Shown: positions 27,535 to 37,300 of the stretch, piece after piece | How the letters are laid out: each line of letters begins with the position of its first letter | Position numbering within the stretch: position 1 is the first letter of the stretch | NCBI RefSeq assembly: GCF_000017205.1 | Contig: NC_009656.1 | Span: 2,732,001 to 2,796,000, forward strand | Direction: 5' to 3' | From: Pseudomonas paraeruginosa PA7 | Lineage (GTDB): Bacteria; Pseudomonadota; Gammaproteobacteria; Pseudomonadales; Pseudomonadaceae | DNA: 64,000 nucleotides | Position numbers and translations under genes: made by a program | Notes under the pieces: generated by a model | The model's database searches: none | What the model saw: the letters and a program-made list of their open reading frames with translations, nothing else | What the model was told of the DNA's origin: nothing

Positions 27535-27650
27535 TCTCTGGGTCCTGTCGATTCGGGGCGGCCACTCTAGCACGGCGAAGGTGCGCGTTCCGCAATGCCT
27601 TGGCTATCATGCGCGGCTCTCCATCCGTCCTCGCCGGAGTCCGTCGATCC

Positions 27651-28973
27651 ATGCACACCTTGCAACAGCTGCGCAGCGGCGAACTGGTCGGCGCCACCCG
27701 CCTGGACCTGTCCTGCGGTCTTCGCGAGTTCCCGCGGGAGATCTTCGACCTCGCCGATACACTGGAGGTGCTCAATCTCAGCGGCAACGCCCTCAGCCGG
27801 CTGCCGGACGATCTCGGCCGATTGCGCCGGCTGAAGGTGCTGTTCTGTTCCGCCAACGACTTCGATGAATTGCCGGCGGTGGTAGGCGAGTGCCCGGCGC
27901 TGGACATGGTCGGCTTCAAGTCCAACCGCATCGAGCGGGTGCCCGCCGTCGCGCTGCCAGCGGCGCTGCGCTGGCTGATCCTCACCGACAATCGCATCGC
28001 CGCGCTGCCCGAGGAACTTGGCCGACGGCCGCTGCAGAAGCTGATGCTGGCCGGCAACCGGCTGCAGGCGCTGCCCGAGAGCATGGCCGGTTGCGAGCGC
28101 CTGGAGTTGCTGCGGATCGCCGCCAATCGCTTCCAGCGCCTACCGGTCTGGCTGGCCGGACTGCCGCGCCTGGCCTGGCTGGCCTATGCCGGCAATCCGC
28201 TGTGCCGCTTGCCGGCGCTGGCCGATGGCGACATCGCCGCGCTGGACTGGAGCCAACTGACGCCGGGCGAGCTGATTGGCGAAGGCGCTTCCGGTGCGAT
28301 TCATCGCGGCGACTGGTGGCAGGCCGACGGCTCCAGGCGGGCGGTGGCACTGAAACTGTTCAAGGGCGGGGTGACCAGCGACGGTACGCCGGCCAGCGAA
28401 ATGGCCGCCTGCCTGGCGGCGGGGCGCCATCCGCAACTGATCGAGGTGCTCGGGCGGATCGCCGGCCACCCGCAGCGGCGCGAGGGATTGGTGCTGGAAT
28501 TGCTCGGCGACGGCTACCGCAACCTGGCGGGGCCACCGAGCCTGGCGTCCTGCACCCGCGACGTATACCCGCCGGAGCGTCGTTTCGACCTGGCGACGGT
28601 CCTGCGCCTGGCGGGCTCGATCGCCGCGGTGATGACGCACCTGCATGGGCGTGGCATCGGCCATGGCGATCTCTATGCGCACAACATCCTCTGCCGCGAG
28701 AACGGCGCTTGCCTGCTCGGCGACTTCGGCGCCGCCTCTTTCCTGCCGCGCGAGGATGCCGCGTTCGCCGGCGCCTTGCGGCGTCTGGAGGTGCGCGCGT
28801 TCGGCTGCCTGCTGGAGGAACTGCTGGAGCGCTGCGAGCCGGCGCCGCACGCGACGACGCCAGGCGCGGCGCTGCTCGATTTGCAGCGGCGTTGCGTGGC
28901 GTCGCGGGTGGCCGAGCGTCCGGACTTCGCCGAGATCGATGCGCTCCTCAGGGCGCTGGCCAGGCGGATATAG
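27651..28973 (+). CDS. Leucine-rich repeat protein kinase
   Basis: A 440-residue fusion of LRRs and a eukaryotic-like kinase. About seven LRRs fill residues 15-190 (LDLSCGLREFPREIF, LEVLNLSGNALSRLP, LKVLFCSANDFDELP and so on). The kinase domain follows: glycine loop IGEGASGAIHRG, Lys235 in VALKLFK, catalytic loop HGDLYAHN with Asp340 and Asn345, and DFG at 358-360. The activation segment is very short and no APE motif is seen. All main catalytic residues are kept, so it is probably active on Ser/Thr. The ATG at 27651 was chosen as the start of the first LRR cap. No substrate is known. Its partner may be the divergent SUKH-ankyrin gene. Confidence 0.8.
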   Translation: MHTLQQLRSGELVGATRLDLSCGLREFPREIFDLADTLEVLNLSGNALSRLPDDLGRLRRLKVLFCSANDFDELPAVVGECPALDMVGFKSNRIERVPAVALPAALRWLILTDNRIAALPEELGRRPLQKLMLAGNRLQALPESMAGCERLELLRIAANRFQRLPVWLAGLPRLAWLAYAGNPLCRLPALADGDIAALDWSQLTPGELIGEGASGAIHRGDWWQADGSRRAVALKLFKGGVTSDGTPASEMAACLAAGRHPQLIEVLGRIAGHPQRREGLVLELLGDGYRNLAGPPSLASCTRDVYPPERRFDLATVLRLAGSIAAVMTHLHGRGIGHGDLYAHNILCRENGACLLGDFGAASFLPREDAAFAGALRRLEVRAFGCLLEELLERCEPAPHATTPGAALLDLQRRCVASRVAERPDFAEIDALLRALARRI

Positions 28974-29098
28974 GAAGTTTCCTCGAATTCGACGGATTTT
29001 CCCGAGCTTGACCGCAGGCTGACAAATATCAACGGAGTTCTAGCGGGCTTGAGGCTAGACTGACGGGTATGTCAGGAACGCAGCCAACGAGGGCAAAC

Positions 29099-29266
29099 AT
29101 GGATTCTTACGGCGTCACTTTCGCAATCATCGTGCTGGGCATGCTCTTCATCGGCACGGGCTTCACCAAGCGCGACACGCCGTTCGGCCTGTTCCTCATG
29201 TGGGTCGGCGTGATCTGCATGCTGGCCATCATCAGCTACCGCATCTATATCGCCACCCATTACTGA
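29099..29266 (+). CDS. Small membrane protein (hypothetical)
   Basis: A 55-residue protein, MDSYGVTFAIIVLGMLFIG..., with two hydrophobic segments at about 6-21 and 30-47 split by TKRDTPFG. It reads as a two-helix inner-membrane peptide. The ATG at 29099 follows GAGGG, a modest ribosome site. It stands alone, 125 bases after the LRR-kinase gene, and ends 43 bases before the convergent MFS stop. Function unknown. Confidence 0.65.
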   Translation: MDSYGVTFAIIVLGMLFIGTGFTKRDTPFGLFLMWVGVICMLAIISYRIYIATHY

Positions 29267-29274
29267 AGCGCCAC

Positions 29275-29298
29275 CCGCGCCCGCAATGACGGGCGCGG
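29275..29298. terminator. Convergent hairpin between the small membrane protein and MFS gene
   Basis: A 9-bp perfect stem CCGCGCCCG (29275-29283) / CGGGCGCGG (29290-29298) with a 6-base loop, centred between two facing stops. It lacks a T run, so it is a weak candidate bidirectional terminator. Confidence 0.45.
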
Positions 29299-29309
29299 AG
29301 GTCCGCCGC

Positions 29310-30536
29310 TCAGTCGCGCGTCTCGCCCATGGCCCGGGCATAGCCGGACGGGGCGAAGCGCAGGGTCACCAGCAACATCGCCACCACGCTCACCGCCAGC
29401 AGCAGCCAGGAGGCCTGGAAGCTGCCGGTGGCATCGCGCAGCCAGCCGGTGAGGTAGGGCACGATGCCGGTGATGATGAAGCCGATGCCCTGCACGAAGG
29501 CCGCCAGGCTTCCCGCCGCGCGCGGCTCGTGGAGGTGGTCGAGGGTCAGGGTCAGGCTGAGGGCGAAGCAGGCGCCGAGCCCGTAGCCGATCAGCGCCAC
29601 CCACAGCGGAGCGTGCTGCAGCGGCATCAGCAGCAGGCCGCAGAACCCGCCGAGCTGGACCAGCAGTGCCGCCAGGAGCCAGGGGCGGCGGTCCGGGCGG
29701 CCACGGATCAGCAGTGGCACGCTGAGTGCCGCGAATACCTGGAAGATGGTCATGATGCCGACCAGGCCGCCGCTGTCCTGGGCACTCCAGCCGAGCTGGC
29801 GGTAGTACACCGGCAACCAGGCCACCATGCTCGTATAGCCGCCGTTGATCAGGCCGAAGTACAGCGCCAGCAGCCAGCCGCGACGGTTGCCGAAGAAGTG
29901 CCGGGCCGGCCCGCCGGCGCTGTCCGGCAGTGTCTCCCGGGGCCGGGCGAAGGTCCACAGCAGCAGTGCCAGGAGGGCCGGCAGGGCCCAGGCACCGAGG
30001 CCGGCCTGCCAACTGGAGAAATGTTCGGCGATGCGAGGGCTGAGCACCGCGGCGGTGCCGCCGCCGGCCATCAGCGAGGCCGAGTAGAGTCCCATCGCCG
30101 CAGGCACCCGCTGCGGGAACCAGCGCTTGATCACCCCCGGCACCAGCGCCTGGATGATCGCCACGCCGCTGCCGGCCAGCGCGGCGCTGGCGATCAGCGC
30201 CAGGCCGCCCTGCAGCTCCAGGCGCCAGAGACAGGCCGCGGCGATGGCCAGCAGCCCGCAGACGATGCCGCGGTGTTCGGCCAGCCAGCGTCCGAGCCAG
30301 GGCAGCAGCAACGCCACCAGGCCCATGCAGAGCACCGGCAGGACCGTCAGCAGCGACGCGCCCTGGAAGCCCAGGCCGGTGGCGGCGGTGATTTCCGAGA
30401 GCAGCGGGCCGATGCCGGTGAGGATCGGCCGCAGGTTGATGCCGAGACAGAAGATCACCAGCAGGCCGACCCAGCTGGCCTGCGCCACGCCGGCGCTGCT
30501 GGCGGCCTGGCCGTCGGATGGGGTTCTCGGGCTCAT
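29310..30536 (-). CDS. MFS transporter, CynX/NimT type
   Basis: A 408-residue 12-TM major facilitator of the cyanate/2-nitroimidazole transporter branch. The opening GLLVIFCLGINLRPILTGIGPLL (in part) is the family hallmark; INLRP is invariant in CynX-like proteins. TM segments are even through the protein, and the tail is short and charged. Its ATG overlaps the deaminase stop by 4 bases, so the two are one operon. Substrate unknown; a nucleobase-related compound would fit the deaminase partner, but this is inference. Confidence 0.82.
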   Translation of the reverse strand: MSPRTPSDGQAASSAGVAQASWVGLLVIFCLGINLRPILTGIGPLLSEITAATGLGFQGASLLTVLPVLCMGLVALLLPWLGRWLAEHRGIVCGLLAIAAACLWRLELQGGLALIASAALAGSGVAIIQALVPGVIKRWFPQRVPAAMGLYSASLMAGGGTAAVLSPRIAEHFSSWQAGLGAWALPALLALLLWTFARPRETLPDSAGGPARHFFGNRRGWLLALYFGLINGGYTSMVAWLPVYYRQLGWSAQDSGGLVGIMTIFQVFAALSVPLLIRGRPDRRPWLLAALLVQLGGFCGLLLMPLQHAPLWVALIGYGLGACFALSLTLTLDHLHEPRAAGSLAAFVQGIGFIITGIVPYLTGWLRDATGSFQASWLLLAVSVVAMLLVTLRFAPSGYARAMGETRD

Positions 30537-30988
30537 GCCTGGCGCTGCCGCCATTGCCGATAGAGGCCGTCCTCGCCGGCCGGGCGCAGGGCGCGCAGTG
30601 GCAGGCCCTGCTGCTGCGGCGGACGTGCCATCTCGGCGTAGACCGCCGCGGTGGACAGCCCGTAGGGCTCGCCGTCCTCGTTGGAATAGGCGAACCAGGC
30701 CGCGCGGATGCCACACAGGTGCATGGCGGCCAGGCACATCGGGCACGGGTGGCCGCTGGCGTAGATCTCGCAGCCATCCAGGCGCGGACTGCCGAGCAGC
30801 CGGCTGGCCTGGCGGATCGCCTGCAGTTCGGCGTGGGCGCTGGGATCGTGGGATTCGTGGGTCTGGTTGACGCCCCGCGCCAGGACCTGGCCGTCGCGTA
30901 CCAGCACGGCGCCGAACGGGCGGCCGCCAGCCTCGACGTTGGCGCGGGCCAGGGCGATGGCCTCGCGCATGAAGGTTTCCGCGGACAT
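30533..30988 (-). CDS. Nucleoside/guanine deaminase-family protein
   Basis: A 151-residue zinc deaminase of the CDA/TadA/GuaD superfamily. Zinc site HAELQAI with the catalytic Glu, then PCPMCLAAM. The ATG at 30988 has AGGAG 7 bases upstream; a second ATG 21 bases further upstream overlaps the ankyrin gene stop in an ATGA and could be used. Order in the operon is ankyrin protein, deaminase, MFS transporter. Length suits guanine deaminase (GuaD-like) rather than TadA, which would be near other genes. Substrate not determined. Confidence 0.82.
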   Translation of the reverse strand: MSAETFMREAIALARANVEAGGRPFGAVLVRDGQVLARGVNQTHESHDPSAHAELQAIRQASRLLGSPRLDGCEIYASGHPCPMCLAAMHLCGIRAAWFAYSNEDGEPYGLSTAAVYAEMARPPQQQGLPLRALRPAGEDGLYRQWRQRQA

Positions 30989-31005
30989 GCTTGTCTCCTT
31001 CGCTT

Positions 31006-31671
31006 TCATTGGGCACCGGCGGCCAGCAACAGCCGCTCGATCTCGTGCTGGCCGCGCTGGCGGGCGTGGGCCAGGGGGGTGACGCCGTCGGCGTCGGCCA
31101 GGTTGACATCGGCGCCGCCGTCCAGCAGCAGCCGCACGATTTCCTGGTGCCGTGGCCCGCCGTCGCTGAGCAGGATCGCCTCGAGCAGGCCGGTCCAGCC
31201 GAGCTTGTTGACATGGTTGGGATCGACGCCGGCCTGCAGCAGGGTTTTCACCACCTCCACGTGGCCGCGCTCGCAGGCCGGGATCAGGGCGGTGCCGCCA
31301 TAGCGGTTGGTGCTTTTCAGGTCGGCGCCGTGGAGCAGGGTCAGGCGCAGGATCTCCAGGCGGCCCTGGGCGCCGGCCAGCAGGTAGGGGCTGTCGAGCT
31401 GGCGATTCTGCAGGTTGACGTCGGCGCCGGCTTCGATCAGCTGGCGCGCCACCGCCAAGTGGTCGTTGGCGGTGGCCAGCAGCAGCGGGGTGCTGCCGTC
31501 CGCGCTGCGGACGTCGACCTCGACCCGCCGCTCGAGCAGGCTGGCGACCCGCGCGCTGTCGCCGCGGCGCGCGGCTTCGAGCAGTTCGCCGGCGTCGCTG
31601 GCGCCGGCGCTTGCGTTGAATGCTGCGCAAACCAGCATGAGTGCGCTCCTCCACAGGTTGGCCAGTGACAT
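31006..31671 (-). CDS. Periplasmic ankyrin-repeat protein
   Basis: A 221-residue protein with a signal peptide (ANLWRSALMLVCAAFNASAG) and about five ankyrin repeats (ADGSTPLLLATANDHLAVARQL, YGGTALIPACERGHVEVVKTLL, ADGVTPLAHARQRGQHEIERLL in part). Exported ankyrin proteins such as AnkB act with periplasmic enzymes such as catalase, but here the partner is not known. First gene of a three-gene operon with a deaminase and an MFS transporter. The ATG at 31671 is preceded by GCGAGATG, a weak ribosome site. Confidence 0.8.
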   Translation of the reverse strand: MSLANLWRSALMLVCAAFNASAGASDAGELLEAARRGDSARVASLLERRVEVDVRSADGSTPLLLATANDHLAVARQLIEAGADVNLQNRQLDSPYLLAGAQGRLEILRLTLLHGADLKSTNRYGGTALIPACERGHVEVVKTLLQAGVDPNHVNKLGWTGLLEAILLSDGGPRHQEIVRLLLDGGADVNLADADGVTPLAHARQRGQHEIERLLLAAGAQ

Positions 31672-31765
31672 CTCGCTAAGCTCCGAGGGGTGATGGCGGA
31701 CAGTATGAAGAGGATGATATGTATGCTGAAATTAAATGATGTAATGCCTTTCAGTGGGAGTCTGC

Positions 31766-32644
31766 ATGCTTGACCTGGTCCTGCTCCGTACCTTCGTCAG
31801 CGTGGTGGATACCGGCAACTTCACCCGTGCCGGCGAACACCTGCACCTGACCCAGTCCACCGTCAGCCAGCAGGTCATCCGCCTCGAACAGGCGCTCGGC
31901 TGCCGCCTGCTCGACCGCAGCCAGCGCCAGGTACTGCCGACCGAGGAGGGCGAGCGCCTGCTCGGCTATGCGCGGCGCCTGTTGCGCCTCTCGGAGGAGG
32001 CCAGCGAGGCGCTGAGTCCGGCCCATGGCGATGGCGTGCTGCGCCTCGGCGTACCCGAGGACCTCGCCGGCGAGGTGCTGATGCCGGTGCTGACGCGTTT
32101 CACCGAAGAGCGCCCGCGGCTGCGCCTGGAAGTCGAGAGCGGGCTCAGCCACCATCTGTTGCGCCTGTATCGCGGCGGCGAACTGGACCTGCTGCTGGTC
32201 AAGCAATGGGGCGCCGACAGCGATTGCCACGCGCGCTGGGCCGAGCCGCTGGGCTGGATCGAGAGCGCCGCGCGGCCGTGGCCCGAGCGCTCCCTGGACG
32301 AGCCGTTGCCGCTGGTGGTGTTCCCGGTCGGCGCCTTGTACCGGCAGGAGATGATCCACGCCCTGGAAAGCCTCGGCCGGCGCTGGCGGATCAGCTATTC
32401 CAGCGCCAGCCTGGCGAGCCTGGTGGCGGCGGTTGGCGCCGGCCTGGGGGTCAGCCTGCTACCGCTGGGCTGTGTCGGGCCGGAACATCGCCTGCTCGGC
32501 GCGGAGGCCGGCTTCCCGCCCATCGGCGGGCTGGAGCTGGCGCTCTACGCACGTCCCGAACTGGACAGCGCCGGGCGCATTCTTCGTGACCGCCTGCACG
32601 AACTCTGCGCCGCGCGCCTGGAAGGCTTGCGGGAGGCGCGCTGA
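31766..32644 (+). CDS. LysR-family transcriptional regulator
   Basis: A 292-residue LysR-type regulator: winged helix MLDLVLLRTFVSVVDTGNFTRAGEHLHLTQSTVSQQVIRLE (in part) and a C-terminal effector domain. The ATG at 31766 has GTGGGAG 5 bases upstream and is preferred to the GTG at 31754. It is divergent from the ankyrin-deaminase-MFS operon over 94 AT-richer bases, which it probably regulates. Effector unknown. Confidence 0.85.
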   Translation: MLDLVLLRTFVSVVDTGNFTRAGEHLHLTQSTVSQQVIRLEQALGCRLLDRSQRQVLPTEEGERLLGYARRLLRLSEEASEALSPAHGDGVLRLGVPEDLAGEVLMPVLTRFTEERPRLRLEVESGLSHHLLRLYRGGELDLLLVKQWGADSDCHARWAEPLGWIESAARPWPERSLDEPLPLVVFPVGALYRQEMIHALESLGRRWRISYSSASLASLVAAVGAGLGVSLLPLGCVGPEHRLLGAEAGFPPIGGLELALYARPELDSAGRILRDRLHELCAARLEGLREAR

Positions 32645-32666
32645 AGCTTTTTCCCGGGCTAGGGTC

Positions 32667-32801
32667 CTCTTCCATACCGTCAACCATGGCACCTACCATC
32701 GCGGCGCCATCGGTCATGCCCTCGACCTGGCGGGCGCGCCCCGGCCGGCGGATACCTACACCCTGTATATCCACTCCGCGCAGCCGGAGCGGCGGGAATA
32801 G
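32667..32801 (+). pseudogene. C-terminal remnant of a DinB-family protein
   Basis: A frame of 44 codons ending in TAG at 32799-32801 reads LFHTVNHGTYHRGAIGHA, then ALDLAGAPRPADTYTLY. The HxVNHGTYHRGQ block with its spaced histidines is the metal-binding C-terminal helix of DinB/DUF664 proteins, which are normally about 160-170 residues. The N-terminal three quarters are missing: upstream lies the LysR stop only 22 bases away. No start codon with a ribosome site is present. It appears to be a decayed gene end left after a deletion. In PAO1 a short hypothetical gene is annotated about here. Confidence 0.7.
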
Positions 32802-32885
32802 CCCGCGGCAATGGCCGCCGAGCCTCTACGCCATCGCCGAGAAACGACGTGGGGCTCGACCGAGCGTCCGCCCCGCGCGGCGCAT

Positions 32886-32923
32886 AAAAAAGCCCCGCGA
32901 CCAGGAGTTGCAATCGCGGGGCT
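32886..32923 (-). terminator. Rho-independent terminator of mexEF-oprN
   Basis: On the minus strand a 10-bp perfect stem AGCCCCGCGA / TCGCGGGGCT (32914-32923 and 32891-32900), 13-base loop, is followed by a T run (A run at 32886-32891). It lies 36 bases past the oprN stop. Confidence 0.9.
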
Positions 32924-32959
32924 GGAATGGCCGATTTCCATCGGCCGGGGATAGCCGGT

Positions 32960-34378
32960 TCAGGCGCTGGGTTGCCAGCCACCGCCGAGGGAGCGGTAGA
33001 TCGCCACGATGCCGCGGTACAGCTCGACCTCGGCCTGGGCCTGGGCGTCTTCGGCGGAGAGTTGCTCGCGCTCGGCGTCCAGCAGCACCAGGAAGTCGGT
33101 GGTGCCTTCGCGGTAGCGGATCGCCGCCTGTTGCGCGGCGGCGCGACTGGCTTCCGACTGGCGGACCAGCGAGACCAGGCGCTCCTGGCGCTTGCCATAG
33201 TCGCTGAAGGCGTTCGCCGATTCTTCCAGGGCCAGCAGCACCTGCTGCTCGTAGCTGGCCAGCGCGGCGTCGGCGTCGGCCCTGGCGCCGCGCAGGCGGG
33301 CACGCACGCTGCCGAGGTCGAAGGCGGCCCAACTGATGCTCGGGCCGACGCTCCAGGCGCGGGCGGCGTTCGAGCCGATCTGCGAACCGCGCCCGGCGGT
33401 GAAGCCGAGGAAGCCGCTGAGGCTGACCCGCGGGAACAGGTCGGCGGTGGCCACGCCGACCTCGGCGGTACTCGAGGCCAGGCGCCGTTCGGCGGCGCGG
33501 ATGTCCGGGCGGCGGCGCAGCAGTTCGCCGGGGTCGCCGATCGGCAGGGCCTTGGAGATCGCCGGCAGGTCGCGGGGCGAGAGATCCACCGTGAGTTCCT
33601 CCGGCCGCTGGCCGAGGAGGGTGGCGATACGGTGCCTGGAGCGCTCGGCCTGCGCCTGCAGTTGCGGAACGCTGGCGGCCGTGGCCGCCAGGCGCGCATC
33701 GGCGCGCAGCACGTCGAGTTCGGCGCCGACCCCGGCGTCGCGCAGTTGCTCGGTGAGCTGGCGCGACTCCTTCTGGTTCTCCAGGTTGCTCAGCGCGATC
33801 TTCTCGCGCAGTTGCGCGCCGCGCAGCTGGCCGTAGGCGTCCACCAGCTCGGCGATCAGGCTGACCTGCAGTTGCTGCAGGTCGGCCTCGGCCGCTTCGC
33901 TGAGGGCGTCGCTGGATTCCAGCTGGCGGCGGATACGCCCGAACAGGTCGAGCTCCCAGGCCGTGTCCAGGCCCAGGTCGTAGCGTTCGCTGTTGACCCG
34001 GTCCTCGGTCACTCCCGGTTGCTGGCCCTTGCCGATGTCGGCGCTGGCGCGGCTGGTGACCACCGGGAAGCGATCGTTGGCCACGTCGTCGCGCAGGGCG
34101 CGGGCGGCGCGCAGGCGGGCGAAGGCCACGCGCAGGTCGCGGTTGCCGGTCAGCGACTGCTCGACCAACTGGTTCAGAGTCGGATCGTCGAACTGTTTCC
34201 ACCACAGGCTTTCGAAGCGGCTGCGGTCGTAGGGCTCGCTCGCCGTGGCGTCGATCTTCGCCGCCGCGGTGTCGGGGGTCCGGTAGTCCGGACCCACCGT
34301 GCAGGCGCTGAGCGCCAGCAGACTGAACAGACCCAGGGTGGGCGCCAGCCCGCTCCGGATCGACTGCGCGTGAATCAT
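32960..34378 (-). CDS. oprN: OprN, outer-membrane lipoprotein of MexEF-OprN
   Basis: A 472-residue outer-membrane factor. Lipobox LALSAC with Cys26, then TVGPDYRTPD, and two repeated coiled-coil halves with SWELDLFGRIRRQLES and YREGTTDFLVLLDAERE. It forms the exit duct of MexEF-OprN, which exports chloramphenicol, fluoroquinolones, trimethoprim and the quinolone precursor HHQ or kynurenine. Its ATG overlaps the mexF stop by 4 bases. Length equals the PAO1 protein as I recall. Confidence 0.95.
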   Translation of the reverse strand: MIHAQSIRSGLAPTLGLFSLLALSACTVGPDYRTPDTAAAKIDATASEPYDRSRFESLWWKQFDDPTLNQLVEQSLTGNRDLRVAFARLRAARALRDDVANDRFPVVTSRASADIGKGQQPGVTEDRVNSERYDLGLDTAWELDLFGRIRRQLESSDALSEAAEADLQQLQVSLIAELVDAYGQLRGAQLREKIALSNLENQKESRQLTEQLRDAGVGAELDVLRADARLAATAASVPQLQAQAERSRHRIATLLGQRPEELTVDLSPRDLPAISKALPIGDPGELLRRRPDIRAAERRLASSTAEVGVATADLFPRVSLSGFLGFTAGRGSQIGSNAARAWSVGPSISWAAFDLGSVRARLRGARADADAALASYEQQVLLALEESANAFSDYGKRQERLVSLVRQSEASRAAAQQAAIRYREGTTDFLVLLDAEREQLSAEDAQAQAEVELYRGIVAIYRSLGGGWQPSA

Positions 34379-37300
34379 GCATGCACCTCTGGCAGGCCTT
34401 TGTCGTTGGCGGCGCGGCGCGCTTCGCGGTTTTCCACGAAGCGGCGGATGAGGACGTAGAACACCGGCGTCAGCAGCAGGCCGAAGAAGGTCACCCCGAT
34501 CATCCCGGAGAACACCGCCACGCCCATCGCGTGACGCATCTCGGCGCCGGCGCCGGTGGAGATCACCAGGGGCACCACGCCCATGATGAAGGCGATGGAC
34601 GTCATCAGGATCGGCCGCAGGCGCAGGCGGCAGGCTTCCAGCACCGCGGCGACGCGGTCCATGCCTTCCTCCTGCTTGTCCTTGGCGAACTCGACGATCA
34701 GGATCGCGTTCTTGCACGCCAGCCCCACCAGAACGATCAGGCCGATCTGGGTAAAGATGTTGTTGTCGCTGCCGGCCAGGATCACCCCGGTGATCGCCGA
34801 CAGCAGGGTCATCGGCACGATCAGGATCACCGCCAGCGGCAGGCTCCAGCTCTCGTACTGGGCGGCCAGCACGAGGAAGGCCAGCAGCACGCAGAGCGGG
34901 AAGACGAACAGCGCGGTGTTGCCGGCGAGGATCTGCTGGTAGGTCAGCTCGGTCCACTCGTAGGTCATGCCGTTGGGCAGTTCCTCCTTCAGCAGCTTCT
35001 CGATCGCCGCCTGCGCCTGGCCGGAGCTGTAGCCGGCGGCCGGGGCGCCGTTCAGTTCGGCGGTGATGAAGCCGTTGTAGTGCATCACGCGGTCCGGGCC
35101 GGAGGTGTCGCTGACCTTGATGAAGGACGCCAGCGGGACCATCTCGCCAAGGTTGTTGCGCACCTTCAGCTGGCCGATCTGCTCGGGTTCGAGGCGGAAC
35201 TGCTGCTCGGCCTGGACATTGACCTGGTAGGTACGGCCGAAGCGGTTGAAGTCGTTGGCGTACAGCGAGCCGAGGTAGACCTGCAGGGTGTCGAAGATGT
35301 CGCTGATCGCCACGCCGTGGGTCTTGGCCTTCTCGCGGTCGATGTCGGCGTCGATCTGCGGCACGTTGACCTGGTAGCTGGAGAACACCGAGCTGGGTTC
35401 CAGCTCAGGCAGCGCACGGGCCTTGGCGATGATGTTCTGGGTCTGCTTGAACAGCTCCTCGTAGCCCTGGTTGCCACGGTCCTCGATCTGCAGGCGGAAG
35501 CCGCCGATGGTCCCCAGCCCCTGTACCGGCGGCGGCGGGAAGATCGCGATGTAGGCGTCCTGGATGTCGGCGTACTTGGCGTTCAGCGCGGCGGCGATGG
35601 CGCCGGCCGACTGGCTCGGGTCCTTGCGCTCGTCGAACGGCTTCAGCGGGGTGAACACGATGCCGCTGTTCGGGCTGTTGGTGAAGCCGTTGATCGACAG
35701 GCCGGGGAAGGCCACCGAGTCGGCCACGCCGGGCTGCGCCAGGGCGATCTCGGACATCTGCTTGATCACCGCCTCGGTACGGTCCAGGCTGGCCGCGTCG
35801 GGCAACTGGGCGAAGGCCACAAGGTACTGCTTGTCCTGCTGCGGGACGAAACCGGTCGGCGTGCTGGAGAAGCCGAAGTAGGTCAGCACCATCAGCCCGC
35901 CGTAGACCAGCAGGGCGATCGAGCTGCCGCGCAGGACCCGGTTCACCGTGCCGACGTAGCCATGGCTGGCGCGGTCGAAGAAGCGGTTGAACGGACGGAA
36001 CAGCCAGCCGCCGAGGAGCTTGTCGAGGAATACCGAGAAGCGGTCCTTCGGCTCGTGGTGGCCCTTGAGCAGGACCGCCGCCAGCGCCGGCGACAGGGTC
36101 AGCGAGTTGAACGCCGAGATCACCGTGGAGATCGCGATGGTCAGGGCGAACTGGCGGTAGAACTGCCCGGTGAGGCCGGAGATGAACGCGGTCGGGATGA
36201 ACACCGCGCAGAGCACCAGCGCCGTGGCGATGATCGGCCCGGTCACCTCGCGCATGGCGCGCTTGGTGGCTTCCACCGGCTTGAGGCCGAGGCCGATATT
36301 GCGCTCGACGTTCTCCACCACCACGATGGCGTCGTCGACCACGATGCCGATCGCCAGCACCAGGCCGAACAGCGACAGCGCGTTGAGCGAGAAGCCGAGC
36401 ATGTGCATCACCGCGAAGGTGCCGATCAGCGACACCGGCACCGCGGCCAGGGGGATGATCGAGGCGCGCCAGGTCTGCAGGAACAGGATCACCACCAGCA
36501 CCACCAGCACCAGGGCTTCGAACAGGGTGTGCACCACCGCCTCGATGGAGCCGCGGACGAAAATGGTCGGGTCGTAGACGATGGAGTAGTCCATGCCCTG
36601 CGGGAAGCTCTGCTTCAGCTCGGCCATTTTCTCCCGCACCAGGTTGGAGATCTCGATGGCGTTCGAGCCGGGACGCTGGAAGATCGGGATCGCCACCGCC
36701 GGCTTGTTGTTCAGCAGCGAGCGCAGGGCGTACTGGCTGGAGCCCAGCTCGACCCGGGCGATGTCGCGCAGGCGGGTGATCTCGCCGTTGGCGCCGGTGC
36801 GGATGATGATGTTCTCGAACTCTTCCTCGTTGACCAGGCGGCCCTGGGTGTTGATCGACAGCTGGAAGCTGGTGGCGCTCGGCGCCGGCGGTGCGCCCAG
36901 GGTGCCGGCGGCGACCTGGCGGTTCTGCTCGCGGATGGCGTTGACCACGTCGGTGGCGGTGAGGTTGCGCGAGGCGACCTTGTTCGGGTCCAGCCAGACG
37001 CGCAGGGAATAGTCGCCGAGGCCGAACAGCTGGACGTCGCCGACGCCGTCGAGGCGGGCCAGTTCGTCCTTCACGTTGAGCACCGCGTAGTTCGACAGGT
37101 AGAGCATGTCGTAGCGGTTATCCGGCGAGGTCAGGTGCACGACCATGGTCAGGTCGGGCGAGGCCTTGTCGACGGTGATGCCGAGCCGGGTCACTTCTTC
37201 CGGCAGCTTCGGCTCGGTCCGGGTGACGCGGTTCTGCACCTGTACCTGGGCGTTGTCCAGGTCGGTGCCGAGGGCGAAGGTGATGGTCAGGGTCAGCTTG

